Source: RBG-16-66-20 sp964564865
GTDB taxonomy: Bacteria; Pseudomonadota; Gammaproteobacteria; Burkholderiales; SG8-39
Assembly (NCBI GenBank): GCA_964564865.1
Contig: CAZMDA010000008.1
Location: 1-64,000 of the forward strand
Reading direction: 5' to 3'
DNA length: 64,000 bases
Made by a program: the position numbers and the translations under genes
Shown here: piece by piece, positions 23,838 through 32,700 of the stretch
How the letters are laid out: every line of letters begins with the position of its first letter
Position numbering within the stretch: position 1 is the first letter of the stretch
Notes under the pieces: model-generated
Seen by the model: only the letters and a program-made list of their open reading frames with translations
Told to the model about the DNA's origin: nothing
Databases searched by the model: none

Positions 23838-24947
23838 ATGCGGGTCCGGGTCCTGGCATGCTTCTTCGCGCTCGCCTCGTGCGCCGCCGCGGCCGAGCCC
23901 GCGCCGTCGTCCTGCGGCGACGCGGAGGCGATCGCTTTCCGCGGCGCCACGGCGCGCGTGGAGAACGACCTTTTCGTCAACACCGACCGCAACTACACCA
24001 GCGGCGTGTCGCTCACGGCGATCTCGCGCGACATCCCCGGCGAGGTCCGGCCCGCCTGCCTGCCCTGGCCGGTGCGCCTGCACGCGGCGCTCATCGACCG
24101 CTTCGACCCGGACTTCTGGCGCGACGGCGGCGGCGCGCTGCGCTCGCAGAACCTCGCGGTGCGCGCCGGACAATCCATGTATACGCCCGGCGACGGACGG
24201 CGCAGCGACCGCATCGCGGAGGACCGGCCCTACGCCGGGCTGCTCTTCGTCGGGCTGGCGTGGAACCGGCGCGCGCTGGACCGCTGGCGCGGCATCGAGA
24301 CGCTGGACACGCGCGAGGTGACGCTCGGGGTCATCGGCCCGCTGTCGCTCGCCCGCCAGGCGCAGGACCTGGTCCACGACCTGCGCGGCTTCGAGCGCCA
24401 CCGCGGCTGGCGCCACCAGTTGCGCACCGAGCCGGCCCTGCAGGTGGCGCGCGAGCGCAAGTACCGGGATTACGCAGGTCCGTTCGGCGCCACGCCCGGG
24501 CTGTCGGCCGACAGCATCCGGGCCTGGGGCCTTACCCTGGGCAACGTCCAGACTTCGGCGCACGCCGCGGTCGAGTGGCGCCTGGGCTGGAACCTGCCCA
24601 ACGACTTCGGCTCCTACCCGATCCGCCCGGCGGCCGAGAACCGCCCGCCGGCGCCGGCCGCGGCCCTGGGCGAGGCGGCGCGGCGCCCGGGCGTGCACGT
24701 GTTCGCCGCCCTGGAGGGCCGGGTGGTGGCGCACGACTTCTCGCTCGACGGCAACCTGCTGCGCGACAGCCACCGCGTGACGCGCGAGCCGCTGGTGCTG
24801 CAGGCGGCGCTCGGCATCGCCGCGCATGCGGTAATCGGCGGGCACCCGGTGCGCTTCGCGGTGATGCGCGTGAGCCGCTCGCGCGAGTTCGCCGAGCAGG
24901 GGCGGCGGCACGCCTTCGGCTCGATCGCGCTCAGCGTGGACTTCTAG
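23838..24947 (+). CDS. LpxR-like outer-membrane lipid A 3'-O-deacylase (DUF2219)
   Basis: 369 residues with a signal peptide (about 1-19, ends CAAAAEP) and a beta-barrel pattern ending in aromatic Phe (LSVDF). The family signatures ENDLFVNTDRNYTSGVSL (active-site Asn/Asp region) and DRPYAGLLFVGLAW are clear. LpxR removes the 3'-acyloxyacyl group from lipid A. It follows the cytochrome gene by 32 bases and is the last gene before an FNR-type promoter at 24957. Activity is inferred from family. Confidence 0.82.
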   Translation: MRVRVLACFFALASCAAAAEPAPSSCGDAEAIAFRGATARVENDLFVNTDRNYTSGVSLTAISRDIPGEVRPACLPWPVRLHAALIDRFDPDFWRDGGGALRSQNLAVRAGQSMYTPGDGRRSDRIAEDRPYAGLLFVGLAWNRRALDRWRGIETLDTREVTLGVIGPLSLARQAQDLVHDLRGFERHRGWRHQLRTEPALQVARERKYRDYAGPFGATPGLSADSIRAWGLTLGNVQTSAHAAVEWRLGWNLPNDFGSYPIRPAAENRPPAPAAALGEAARRPGVHVFAALEGRVVAHDFSLDGNLLRDSHRVTREPLVLQAALGIAAHAVIGGHPVRFAVMRVSRSREFAEQGRRHAFGSIALSVDF

Positions 24948-24956
24948 GCGGCGCGC

Positions 24957-24970
24957 TTGACATGGGTCAA
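24957..24970 (+). promoter_or_regulatory. FNR/ANR-type site, class II, leaderless quinone-reductase gene
   Basis: TTGACATGGGTCAA is a perfect TTGAC-N4-GTCAA palindrome centred at 24963.5. TAGCCT (24992-24997) begins 28.5 bases downstream and +1 falls at about 25005, one base before ATG 25006. No SD is present. Confidence 0.78.
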
Positions 24971-25005
24971 GCGCCCGGCGGGCGCCGCCGCTAGCCTTGC
25001 ACGGC

Positions 25006-25587
25006 ATGAACATCGTCCTCATCCAGGGCCATCCCGAGTCCGGCGGCGGGCGCTACGGCCACGCGCTCGCAGCGGCGTATGCCGAGGGCGCGCGGGCGGG
25101 CGGCCACAGCGTCCGCCGGGTCGAGGTCGCGGACCTGTCTTTCCCCGTGCTGCGCTCGCAGCGCGAATGGACCGACGGACCGGTGCCGCCCGATATCGCG
25201 CAGGCGCAGGACGCCATCCGGTGGGCGGGACACATCGTGGTCTTCTATCCGCTGTGGATGGGCGACGTGCCGGCGCTCCTGAAGGGGTTCCTCGAGCAGC
25301 TGCTGCGCCCGGGCTTCGGCACCAGCGCGGTCGAGGGCGGCATGAAGTGGGAGAAGCTGCTGCGCGGCAGGAGCGCGCGCGTCGTGGTGACCATGGGCAT
25401 GCCGGCGCCGGCCTACCGCTGGTGGTTCGGCGCGCATTCGCTCAAGAGCCTGAAGCGCAACGTCCTCGCCTTCTGCGGCATCGGACCGGTGCGCGACACG
25501 CTCATCGGCAACGTCGAGGGCTGCGGCGCGGCGGCGCGCGGGCGCTGGCTGGAGCGGATGCGCACGCTGGGGCGCGAGGCGCGCTGA
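25006..25587 (+). CDS. Flavodoxin-fold NAD(P)H:quinone oxidoreductase
   Basis: 193 residues, family of NQO1/MdaB/KefF-type flavoproteins. The N-terminus MNIVLIQGHPESGGGRYGHAL binds FMN/FAD phosphate; FYPLWMGDVPALLKGFLEQLLRPGF is the diagnostic quinone-reductase motif. It would reduce quinones by two electrons with NAD(P)H. ATG 25006 is preferred over TTG 24997 because it lies at the predicted transcription start. The FNR-type site indicates induction at low oxygen. Confidence 0.85.
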   Translation: MNIVLIQGHPESGGGRYGHALAAAYAEGARAGGHSVRRVEVADLSFPVLRSQREWTDGPVPPDIAQAQDAIRWAGHIVVFYPLWMGDVPALLKGFLEQLLRPGFGTSAVEGGMKWEKLLRGRSARVVVTMGMPAPAYRWWFGAHSLKSLKRNVLAFCGIGPVRDTLIGNVEGCGAAARGRWLERMRTLGREAR

Positions 25588-25627
25588 AATGTGCACGATC
25601 GTACACATTTGCCCCGCCCCCGGGGCG

Positions 25628-25641
25628 TTGACCTGAGTCAA
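25628..25641 (+). promoter_or_regulatory. FNR/ANR-type site, class II, leaderless MBL-FNT operon
   Basis: TTGACCTGAGTCAA is palindromic and centred at 25634.5. TAAGCT (25664-25669) lies 29.5 bases downstream, and 41.5 bases from the centre falls exactly on the A of ATG 25676. No SD precedes that ATG. Confidence 0.8.
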
Positions 25642-25675
25642 CCGCAGCAGTTCCCCGCCACGCTAAGCTTGCGGC

Positions 25676-26980
25676 ATGCGCCTCAGCTTCCTCGGCGGCG
25701 CCGGCGAGGTCACCGGCTCCTGTTACTTGGTCGACACCGGCGCGGCGAAGTTCCTCGTCGACTGCGGCATGTTCCAGGGCGGCAGGATGGCCCAGCGCCG
25801 CAACCGCAAGTTCGCCTTCAAGCCGGCCGAGATCGACTTCGTGCTGCTGACGCACGCGCACATCGATCATTCGGGCCTGCTGCCGCGCCTGGCGGCGCGC
25901 GGCTTCCGCGGGCCGGTCTACTGCACCCCGGCCACCGAGGACCTGCTGGGGGTGATGCTGCCCGACAGCGGCTACCTGCAGGAGAAGGAATCGGACCGCA
26001 ACGGCGACCCGCCGCTGTATACCGTGGCGCAGGCGCAGGCCTGCCTGCGGCAGCTGCGCCACGTGCGCTACGGCGAGGCCTTCCGGCCGCACGCGGATCT
26101 GCGCTGCACGTTCCGCGACGCCGGCCATATCCTGGGCTCGGCGTTCGTGGAGGTGGAGGCAGGCGGCAGGAAGCTGGTGTTCTCCGGCGACCTCGGCCAG
26201 CCCGGCCGCCCGATCGTGGACGACCCGGACGTGGAGCGCGAGGCCGACGTGCTGCTGGTGGAATCCACCTACGGCGACCGCAACCACAAGAACCTCGCGC
26301 AGACCCTGGACGAGTTCGCCTACGCGCTCACCGACACCCTCGTCAGCAGGCAGGGCAACGTGATCATCCCCTCGTTCGCCGTCGGCCGCACGCAGGAGAT
26401 CCTGTACTACATCGCCGAGCTGACGCGCCAGGGCCGGCTGCCGCCGGCGCGCATCTACGTCGATTCGCCGATGGCCGCCGCGGCCACGCGCATCACGCTC
26501 AAGCATGCGCGCCTGCCGCTGCCCGACCGGCTGCAGTTCACCGAGTCGCTGGAGGATTCCATGCGCCTGAACGACATCCGCTCCGGCGCGGTGATCATCT
26601 CGGCCAGCGGCATGTGCGAAGGCGGCCGCATCCGGCACCACCTGCGCTACAACATCGCGCGCCCGGAGTGCGCCCTGGTGTTCGTCGGCTTCCAGGCCGC
26701 GGGCACCCTGGGGCGGCGCATCGTGGACGGCGCCCGGTCCGTGCGCATCCTGGGCGAGTCCTATCCGGTGCGGGCGAAGCTGTTCACCATCAACGGGCTG
26801 TCGGCGCACGCCGACCGCGACGCGCTGCTGGCGTGGCTCGCCGCGTTCCGCCGGCCGCCGCGGCAGTGCTTCGTGGTGCACGGCGAGCCGCTGGCGTCGA
26901 ATGCGATGCGCGACGAGATCGCGCAGCGCCTTGGCTGGCCGGCGCGGGTGCCGGCGTACGGCGACAGCGTGGAACTCTGA
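25676..26980 (+). CDS. Metallo-beta-lactamase/beta-CASP RNA-processing nuclease
   Basis: 434 residues. The metal-binding HxHxDH motif is H60-A-H62-I-D64-H65; DAGHILGSAF and FSGDLGQPGRP follow, and the beta-CASP motifs (ESTYGDR, SFAVGRTQE, SASGMCEGGRI, and the C-terminal SAHADRD histidine) are complete. This is the CPSF-like group, which in bacteria cleaves RNA. Its position under an FNR-type promoter and four bases ahead of a formate/nitrite channel gene suggests RNA turnover at low oxygen; the targets are unknown. Confidence 0.88.
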   Translation: MRLSFLGGAGEVTGSCYLVDTGAAKFLVDCGMFQGGRMAQRRNRKFAFKPAEIDFVLLTHAHIDHSGLLPRLAARGFRGPVYCTPATEDLLGVMLPDSGYLQEKESDRNGDPPLYTVAQAQACLRQLRHVRYGEAFRPHADLRCTFRDAGHILGSAFVEVEAGGRKLVFSGDLGQPGRPIVDDPDVEREADVLLVESTYGDRNHKNLAQTLDEFAYALTDTLVSRQGNVIIPSFAVGRTQEILYYIAELTRQGRLPPARIYVDSPMAAAATRITLKHARLPLPDRLQFTESLEDSMRLNDIRSGAVIISASGMCEGGRIRHHLRYNIARPECALVFVGFQAAGTLGRRIVDGARSVRILGESYPVRAKLFTINGLSAHADRDALLAWLAAFRRPPRQCFVVHGEPLASNAMRDEIAQRLGWPARVPAYGDSVEL

Positions 26981-26983
26981 GCG

Positions 26984-27820
26984 ATGGCCGACCTCTACGG
27001 CTCGGATGCCTTCGCCCCGGCCGAGATCGCGCGCCGGGTGGAGGAGGTGGGCGTGGCCAAGGCGCGCCTGCCGCTGCTGCAGACGGCGATGCTGGGGATG
27101 CTGGCGGGCGCCTTCATCGCCCTCGGCGCCCTCTACTTCACGCTGGTGGCGAGCGACGCGACGCTCGGCTTCGCCGCGACCCGCATCGCGGGCGGCGTCT
27201 GCTTCTCGCTGGGCCTGCTGCTGGTGGTGGTGGCGGGCGCGGAACTGTTCACCGGCAACAACCTGCTGGCCATGGCCTGGGCCGCCGGGCGCATCAGCGC
27301 GGCCGAGGTGCTGCGCAACTGGGCCGTGGTGTGCGCGGCGAACTTCGCCGGCGCCGCCGGGATCGCGCTGCTGGCGTGGCTCTCCGGCCACACGCAGATG
27401 AACGGCGGCGCGGTGGGCGCGACCGTCCTCAAGATCGCCGCCGCCAAGGCCGCGCTGCCCGCGTGGCAGGCGTTCTTCCTCGGCGTGCTGTGCAACATCC
27501 TGGTGTGCATGGCGGTGTGGATGGCGATGGCGGGGCGCAGCGTGGTGGACAAGGCGGTGGCGATCGTGTTTCCCATCTCCGCCTTCGTCGCCGCGGGCTT
27601 CGAGCACTCCATCGCCAACATGTACTACTTCCCGCTCGCGCTGCTGCTGAAGTCGGGCGGCGCCGCGCTGCCCGCCGGCGGCGAGGCGATCACCGCCTGG
27701 GCGATGCTGGGGAACCTCGGGCCCGTGATCGCCGGCAACATCGTCGGCGGCAGCGTGCTGGTGGCGATGGTGTACTGGGTGATCTACCTGCGCGGGCGCG
27801 ACCGCGCCGGCCCGCGCTGA
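26984..27820 (+). CDS. Formate/nitrite transporter family channel (FocA/NirC)
   Basis: 278 residues with six membrane spans. FNT signatures are AELFTGNNLLAMAWA, the loop ending GVLCNILVCMAVWMA, and SAFVAAGFEHSIANMYYFPLAL. The family forms pentameric channels for formate, nitrite or related anions. It is four bases after the MBL nuclease gene, so it should share its FNR-type promoter, which fits fermentative or nitrite-linked metabolism. Which anion it carries cannot be told from the sequence. Confidence 0.88.
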   Translation: MADLYGSDAFAPAEIARRVEEVGVAKARLPLLQTAMLGMLAGAFIALGALYFTLVASDATLGFAATRIAGGVCFSLGLLLVVVAGAELFTGNNLLAMAWAAGRISAAEVLRNWAVVCAANFAGAAGIALLAWLSGHTQMNGGAVGATVLKIAAAKAALPAWQAFFLGVLCNILVCMAVWMAMAGRSVVDKAVAIVFPISAFVAAGFEHSIANMYYFPLALLLKSGGAALPAGGEAITAWAMLGNLGPVIAGNIVGGSVLVAMVYWVIYLRGRDRAGPR

Positions 27821-27852
27821 GCGGTCCTGGGGGGCGACGACAGGGGCGCGGC

Positions 27853-27858
27853 TATACT
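27853..27858 (+). promoter_or_regulatory. -10 element of the DHH phosphoesterase gene
   Basis: TATACT lies nine bases before ATG 27868, putting +1 two or three bases ahead of the start codon. No FNR-type site is upstream. A -35 is not obvious in this GC-rich stretch. Confidence 0.5.
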
Positions 27859-27867
27859 GCCCGCGCC

Positions 27868-28824
27868 ATGCGCCACTACGACGTCTTCAACGGCGACGCC
27901 GACGGGCCGTGCGCGCTGCACCAGCTGCGCCTCGCCGAGCCGGCGCCGGCCGAACTCGTCACCGGCGTGAAGCGCGACATCGCCCTGCTCGCGCGCGTGC
28001 CGGCGCTCGGCGGCGACCGGGTGACGGTGCTCGACGTGTCGCTGGACCGCAACCGCGAGGCGCTGCTCGCGCTGCTCGCGCGCGGCGCGCAGGTGCGCTA
28101 CTTCGACCACCACTACGCCGGCGAGATTCCCGCGCATCCCCTGCTCGAGGCGCACATCGACACCGCGCGCGGCGTGTGCACCAGCGTGCTGGTGGACCGG
28201 TACCTGCAGGGGCGCTTCCGCGCCTGGGCGGTGGTCGCCGCCTACGGCGACAACCTGGAGCGCACGGCGGAGGAGCTCGCGGCGACGCTCGCGCTTGCCC
28301 CCGGCGCGCGGGAGCGGCTGCGCGAGCTGGGCCGCAACCTCAACTACAACGCCTACGGCGAGAGCGAGGCGGACCTGGTGATGCCGCCGGCAGAGCTCTA
28401 CCGCGCGCTCGCCCGCTATCCCGATCCGCTGCGCTTCATCGAATCCGAGCCGGTGTGCGCGCGCCTGGACGCGGCGCGGCGCGCGGACCTGGCGGCGGCG
28501 CGCGCGGTGCCCGCTGCCTGGGCCGGCGCTGCCGCCCTGCTGCACGTGCTGCCCGATGCGCCCTGGGCCCGGCGGGTGGGCGGCAGCTACGCCAACGCGC
28601 TCGCCGCCGAGGCGCCGGGCCGGGCCGTGGCGGTGCTGGTGCCCGGCAGCGCCGGCGGCTACGTGGTCAGCGTGCGCTCGCCGGCAAACGCGGCCATGGG
28701 CGCGGACGAGCTGTGCCGGGCCTTCCCCGGCGGCGGCGGCCGGCGGGACGCCGGCGGCATCGATCGCCTGCCGGCATCGGACCTGGAAGCCTTCCGCAGC
28801 CGTTTCGCCGACGCCTTTCGTTGA
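27868..28824 (+). CDS. DHH-family phosphoesterase
   Basis: 318 residues from ATG 27868. The N-terminal motif FNGDADGPCALHQLRL and the DHHY motif (about residues 82-85, YFDHHYAGE) provide the Mn-binding Asp and His residues of DHH phosphoesterases. The C-terminus ends with a GGGGRRDAGGID motif like the DHHA1 substrate-binding loop (GGGHxxAxG). Relatives degrade nanoRNA, pAp or cyclic dinucleotides; the substrate here is not clear. Its stop codon overlaps the FNR-type site of the next gene. Confidence 0.82.
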   Translation: MRHYDVFNGDADGPCALHQLRLAEPAPAELVTGVKRDIALLARVPALGGDRVTVLDVSLDRNREALLALLARGAQVRYFDHHYAGEIPAHPLLEAHIDTARGVCTSVLVDRYLQGRFRAWAVVAAYGDNLERTAEELAATLALAPGARERLRELGRNLNYNAYGESEADLVMPPAELYRALARYPDPLRFIESEPVCARLDAARRADLAAARAVPAAWAGAAALLHVLPDAPWARRVGGSYANALAAEAPGRAVAVLVPGSAGGYVVSVRSPANAAMGADELCRAFPGGGGRRDAGGIDRLPASDLEAFRSRFADAFR

Positions 28825-28834
28825 GGCAGGTCAA
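28821..28834 (+). promoter_or_regulatory. FNR/ANR-type site, class II for USP gene
   Basis: TTGAGGCAGGTCAA is centred at 28827.5, with one mismatch in the left half (TTGAG). CAGCAT (28856-28861) begins 28.5 bases downstream, giving +1 near 28869 and a 25-base leader before ATG 28894. Confidence 0.65.
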
Positions 28835-28893
28835 GCCCCGGTTCCGCCGCCGCGCCAGCATGGGCGCAGTGGACAACGAAACGGGGGTTTGAC

Positions 28894-29724
28894 ATGTACA
28901 AGACGCTGCTGGTCCCGGTGGACGGCAGGGCGCGCAGCGCCCGCAGCATGGAGGCCGCAGGCAAGCTCGCGGCCCAGTGGGACGCCCATGTGGTCGGGCT
29001 CTTCGTCCAGCCGCCGAGCCAGATCCCCAGCTATGCCCGCGCCGAGGGCGGCGCCGTTCAGCTGGACGAGGTGTATGCCAAGGCCGTGGCCGAGATGACC
29101 GCGCAGGCGAGGGCGCGCTTCGACGAAGGCGTCAAGGCTTCCGGCATCGCGCGGGCGGAGTGGCGCGTGGGGCGGGGCGACCCGGCCGCCGTGATGGCCC
29201 TGCACGCGCGCTATGCCGACCTGGTGCTGGTCAACCAGACCGATCCGGAGGACGAGCGGCGCACCGGGTTCGCCGACGCGATCCTGCTGTCGGTGGGCCG
29301 GCCGGTGCTCCTGCTGCCCTATGCCGGCGACGCGGCAGTGAAGGCCGACAACGTCCTGGTGTGCTGGGACGCGGGCCGAGAGGCGGCGCGCGCGGTGACC
29401 GACGCCCTGCCGCTGCTGCGGCGCGCGAAGCGGGTCACCGTGCTCAGCGTCGACAGCCGCGCCAGCGCCGGGGGCCACGGCGAGCAGCCGGGGGCGGACA
29501 TCGCGCTCTACCTGTCGCGCCACGGCATCAAGGCCGAGGCCGCGCGCACCACCTCCGGCGGCATCGACCCCGGCAGCGTGATCCTGTCGCGCGCCTTCGA
29601 CTACGGCACCGACCTGATCGTCATGGGCGCCTACGGCCACTCGCGGGTGCGCGAGGTGCTCCTGGGCGGCGCGACCCGGACCATCCTGCAGCAGATGACG
29701 GTGCCGGTGCTGATGTCGCATTGA
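28894..29724 (+). CDS. Tandem universal stress protein
   Basis: 276 residues, two UspA domains (about 1-140 and 150-276). The second has an intact ATP-binding motif G-x2-G-x9-G-(S/T) in GAYGHSRVREVLLGGAT near the C-terminus; the first lacks it. USPs bind ATP and promote survival under energy or oxygen limitation. Start ATG 28894 follows a weak GGGGGT SD. The FNR-type promoter upstream matches known ANR/FNR control of USPs in Pseudomonas. Confidence 0.9.
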   Translation: MYKTLLVPVDGRARSARSMEAAGKLAAQWDAHVVGLFVQPPSQIPSYARAEGGAVQLDEVYAKAVAEMTAQARARFDEGVKASGIARAEWRVGRGDPAAVMALHARYADLVLVNQTDPEDERRTGFADAILLSVGRPVLLLPYAGDAAVKADNVLVCWDAGREAARAVTDALPLLRRAKRVTVLSVDSRASAGGHGEQPGADIALYLSRHGIKAEAARTTSGGIDPGSVILSRAFDYGTDLIVMGAYGHSRVREVLLGGATRTILQQMTVPVLMSH

Positions 29725-29767
29725 CCATGGTCGACCGGCACCTGGGACCGAACTCCAGACTCGCTTG

Positions 29768-32700
29768 ATGGCCGAAGACGAGTTCGTCTACCACCTCAAT
29801 GGCGTGCGCCATGCGCTGCGTCGCGGCGCTTTGCCGGCCGACCGGACGCTGCTCCAGCAGCTTCGCGAGTGTCATGGGCTGACAGGGGCCAAGGGCGTCT
29901 GCCTGGAGGGTGGCTGTGGCGCGTGCACCGTGATGGTGGTTCGGCCCGGCTGCGCCGCGACCGCCCCGGCGGAGGCCGCCGGGGAAGACGCAATGAGGCC
30001 GGGCTGCATCAGTGTGGCCGCGTGCATGATACCCATGGCCACCCTGCAGAACTGCCGCATCACCACCATCGAAGCGGTCGCGGCGGCGGGCACCGTCGTC
30101 GCGACGCAACTGCACCCGCTGCAGGAGGCGATGCTGCTCACGCACGCCAGCCAGTGCGGATACTGCACGCCCGGTTTCGTGATGGCGCTCTACGCGCAGT
30201 TGTGCAAGGACCCCCGCAGCACGCGTGAGCAGCTGGAGCGGGCGATTGACGGCAACCTGTGCCGGTGCACCGGCTACCGGCCCATTCTCGACGCCATCCG
30301 CGTGCTGGCCGCCGACGTGCCGGAGGACAGGCTTGCGAGCGACGCCCTGCGGCGGGTGCGGCGGCGCTGGGTGGACATGGTGGCGCGTGGTGCCGCGCCG
30401 GATCCAGCACCAGCGAGCATGCCGGCCGCCGACACCATGACGACCTCTCTTGCCGAGGCGCCGCAGGCGGGCAGCTGGCGCGCTCCGATTTGCGATCTTG
30501 AGGATCTGCTCCGCGAGCGGCACCGGTACCCCGGCCCGGGGCCCGGCATCCTGGCATGCGGCTGTTCCGACATCGTGTACGACCGGCGCGTTCATCCGCC
30601 GTCCGCCTCCGAAGCAATGCCGCCGCCTGTGTATCTTTCGGTGGCATCCGCCCCGGCGCTCAAGGTGTGGAAGGTTGAGGCCGACGGGCTGGTCATCGGC
30701 GCTGCCTTGCCGCTCGAAGAAGTCGAGGCCAGGTTGAAAGCAATGCTGGAGGGCCGCGAAGGCGGGACCCGCGCGTCGCTGCGCGGCGCGCGCGCCCTTC
30801 ATACGCAACTGCGTTTCTTCGCCAATACGCATGTTCGCGCCGTTGCATCCATCGGCGGTTCGCTGGTCAGTTGCACCCACTTGGGCGACCTGCTGCCGGT
30901 GCTGATGGTCCTCGAGGCCACGCTGGTGGCGCGAAGCCTGAACGGCGGCGAGCGGCGCATTCGCATGGCCGATTGGGTAAATCCGGACAGCGGACGGCCC
31001 ACCCTTGAACCCGCGGAAGTGCTGGTCGCCATCCATGTCCCCTGGACCACCGCGGATGATTACGTCGAGGTCCGCAAGCAAGGCCGCCGGCGCGTCGACA
31101 CCACCAGCCTGACGGTGACCGCGTTCCGCGTCACCTTGGAGCCGCCGGGCGACGCCCCGGCGCCTCGGTCGGTGCGCGTGAAGCGGCTGGTTTCTTGCAT
31201 CGGCGGGCTGGGAAAACCGGGCCTGCGCGCGCGCGCGCTCGAAGCATTCTGCGCGGGCATGGAGTGGAGGCGCGAGCCGCTGCTGAATGCGGCGATCGAT
31301 CTGCTTCGTTCCGAGCTTGCGACCATGCAGGACGATCGCCTGCCCGAGTGGTTGCGGCGGTACCAGCGGGCGCTGGTTCTCGGGTCGTTCTTCAAGTTCT
31401 TCCTGGCGGCGCTGGACGCCGCCGCGCCCGCCGGCCAGACGGTCGGCGAACGCGAGCGCTCCGCCTTTCTTCGCTACCGTCCTAATCCTCACGAGTCGGA
31501 ACAGCGCTACACCGAGACCGGACGGCCGGGCGGCGCGGTAGGCAAGTCTTTCGCGCACGGCAATGCGATGGCGCAGCTGACCGGCGCCGCGCGCTACACC
31601 GCCGATCTTGCGCTGCCCGCGGGCGGGCTGTACGCGGCGCTTGTCTGCGCCGACCGCGCGCACGCACGCATTCTCCGCGTCGACGCATCCGCCGCCCTGG
31701 CGCTGCCCGGCGTTGCCGGTGTGTTTACCGCGGCGGACATCCCCGGGGCGAAGAGGTTCGGTTTTCGCGTCCGCGACGAGTACTTCCTCGCCGAGGACGA
31801 GGTGTTCTACGACGGCCAGCCGATTGCGGTCGTCGTCGCTGCCACGCAGGAGCTCGCCGACAGAGCGGCGCGCGAGTTCGTGTGCGTGGACTACGAGGAC
31901 CTGAAGGCCATCGTAACCATCGAGGATGCGATCGCGGCCAACAGCTACCACGAGGGCTACGAGGCGCGCGAGCTGCGACAAGGCGATCCCGAAGGCGCAA
32001 TGGCGCGTTGCAAGCATGTCGAGGACGGGAAGGTCGTGCTGGGCGGCCAGGACCACTGGTATCTCGAGCCGCAGAATGCGCTGGTGCATCCTTCGCCAGA
32101 CGCCGTGGTGGTGCATTCGTCCACGCAGTCGCCCTCGGATGTGCAGGAGTGGGTGGCGGCGGTGCTCGGCCTGCCACGCGCCAACGTCGAGTGCCGCGTG
32201 GAGCGGGTCGGCGGCGGCTTTGGCGGCAAGCAGCTGCGCGCTTCGCCGATCGCTTGCCTGGCGGCGCTGCCGGCGTTCAAGCTGCAGCGTCCGGTGAAGC
32301 TGGTGTTGAGTCGTCCGCAGGACATGCGGACGCACGGCGGCCTGTCGCCGTACCAGGCCGGCTTCCGCGTCGGCTTTGACGGTGAGGGCCGGATCGAGGC
32401 GCTCGATCTCGAGATCTGGAGCAACGGCGGCCACTCGCTGGACTATTCGGGGGACGTGCTGGAGACGGTCATTCTGGTGGTGGACTCGGCCTACCGCCTG
32501 CCCAACGTCCGCGTCCGGGGCCATTGCTGCAAGACCCATCTGTCCAGCTTCACGGCGCTGCGCGGCTTCGGCAAGCCGCAGGCCTCCGCCATCATCGAAA
32601 GCGTGATCGATCACATCGCGCGCGTGCTGTCGATGGACAGCGCGGCCGTGCGCACGAAGAACATGTATGCCGTGGGCGATGTACTCATGACGGGCACACC

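Noticed and set aside
28860..28892. Ten-codon ORF (MGAVDNETGV) before the USP gene as another leaderless micro-ORF
   Set aside because: Its ATG lies about nine bases upstream of the predicted +1 (near 28869) and overlaps the -10, so it would not be in the mRNA.
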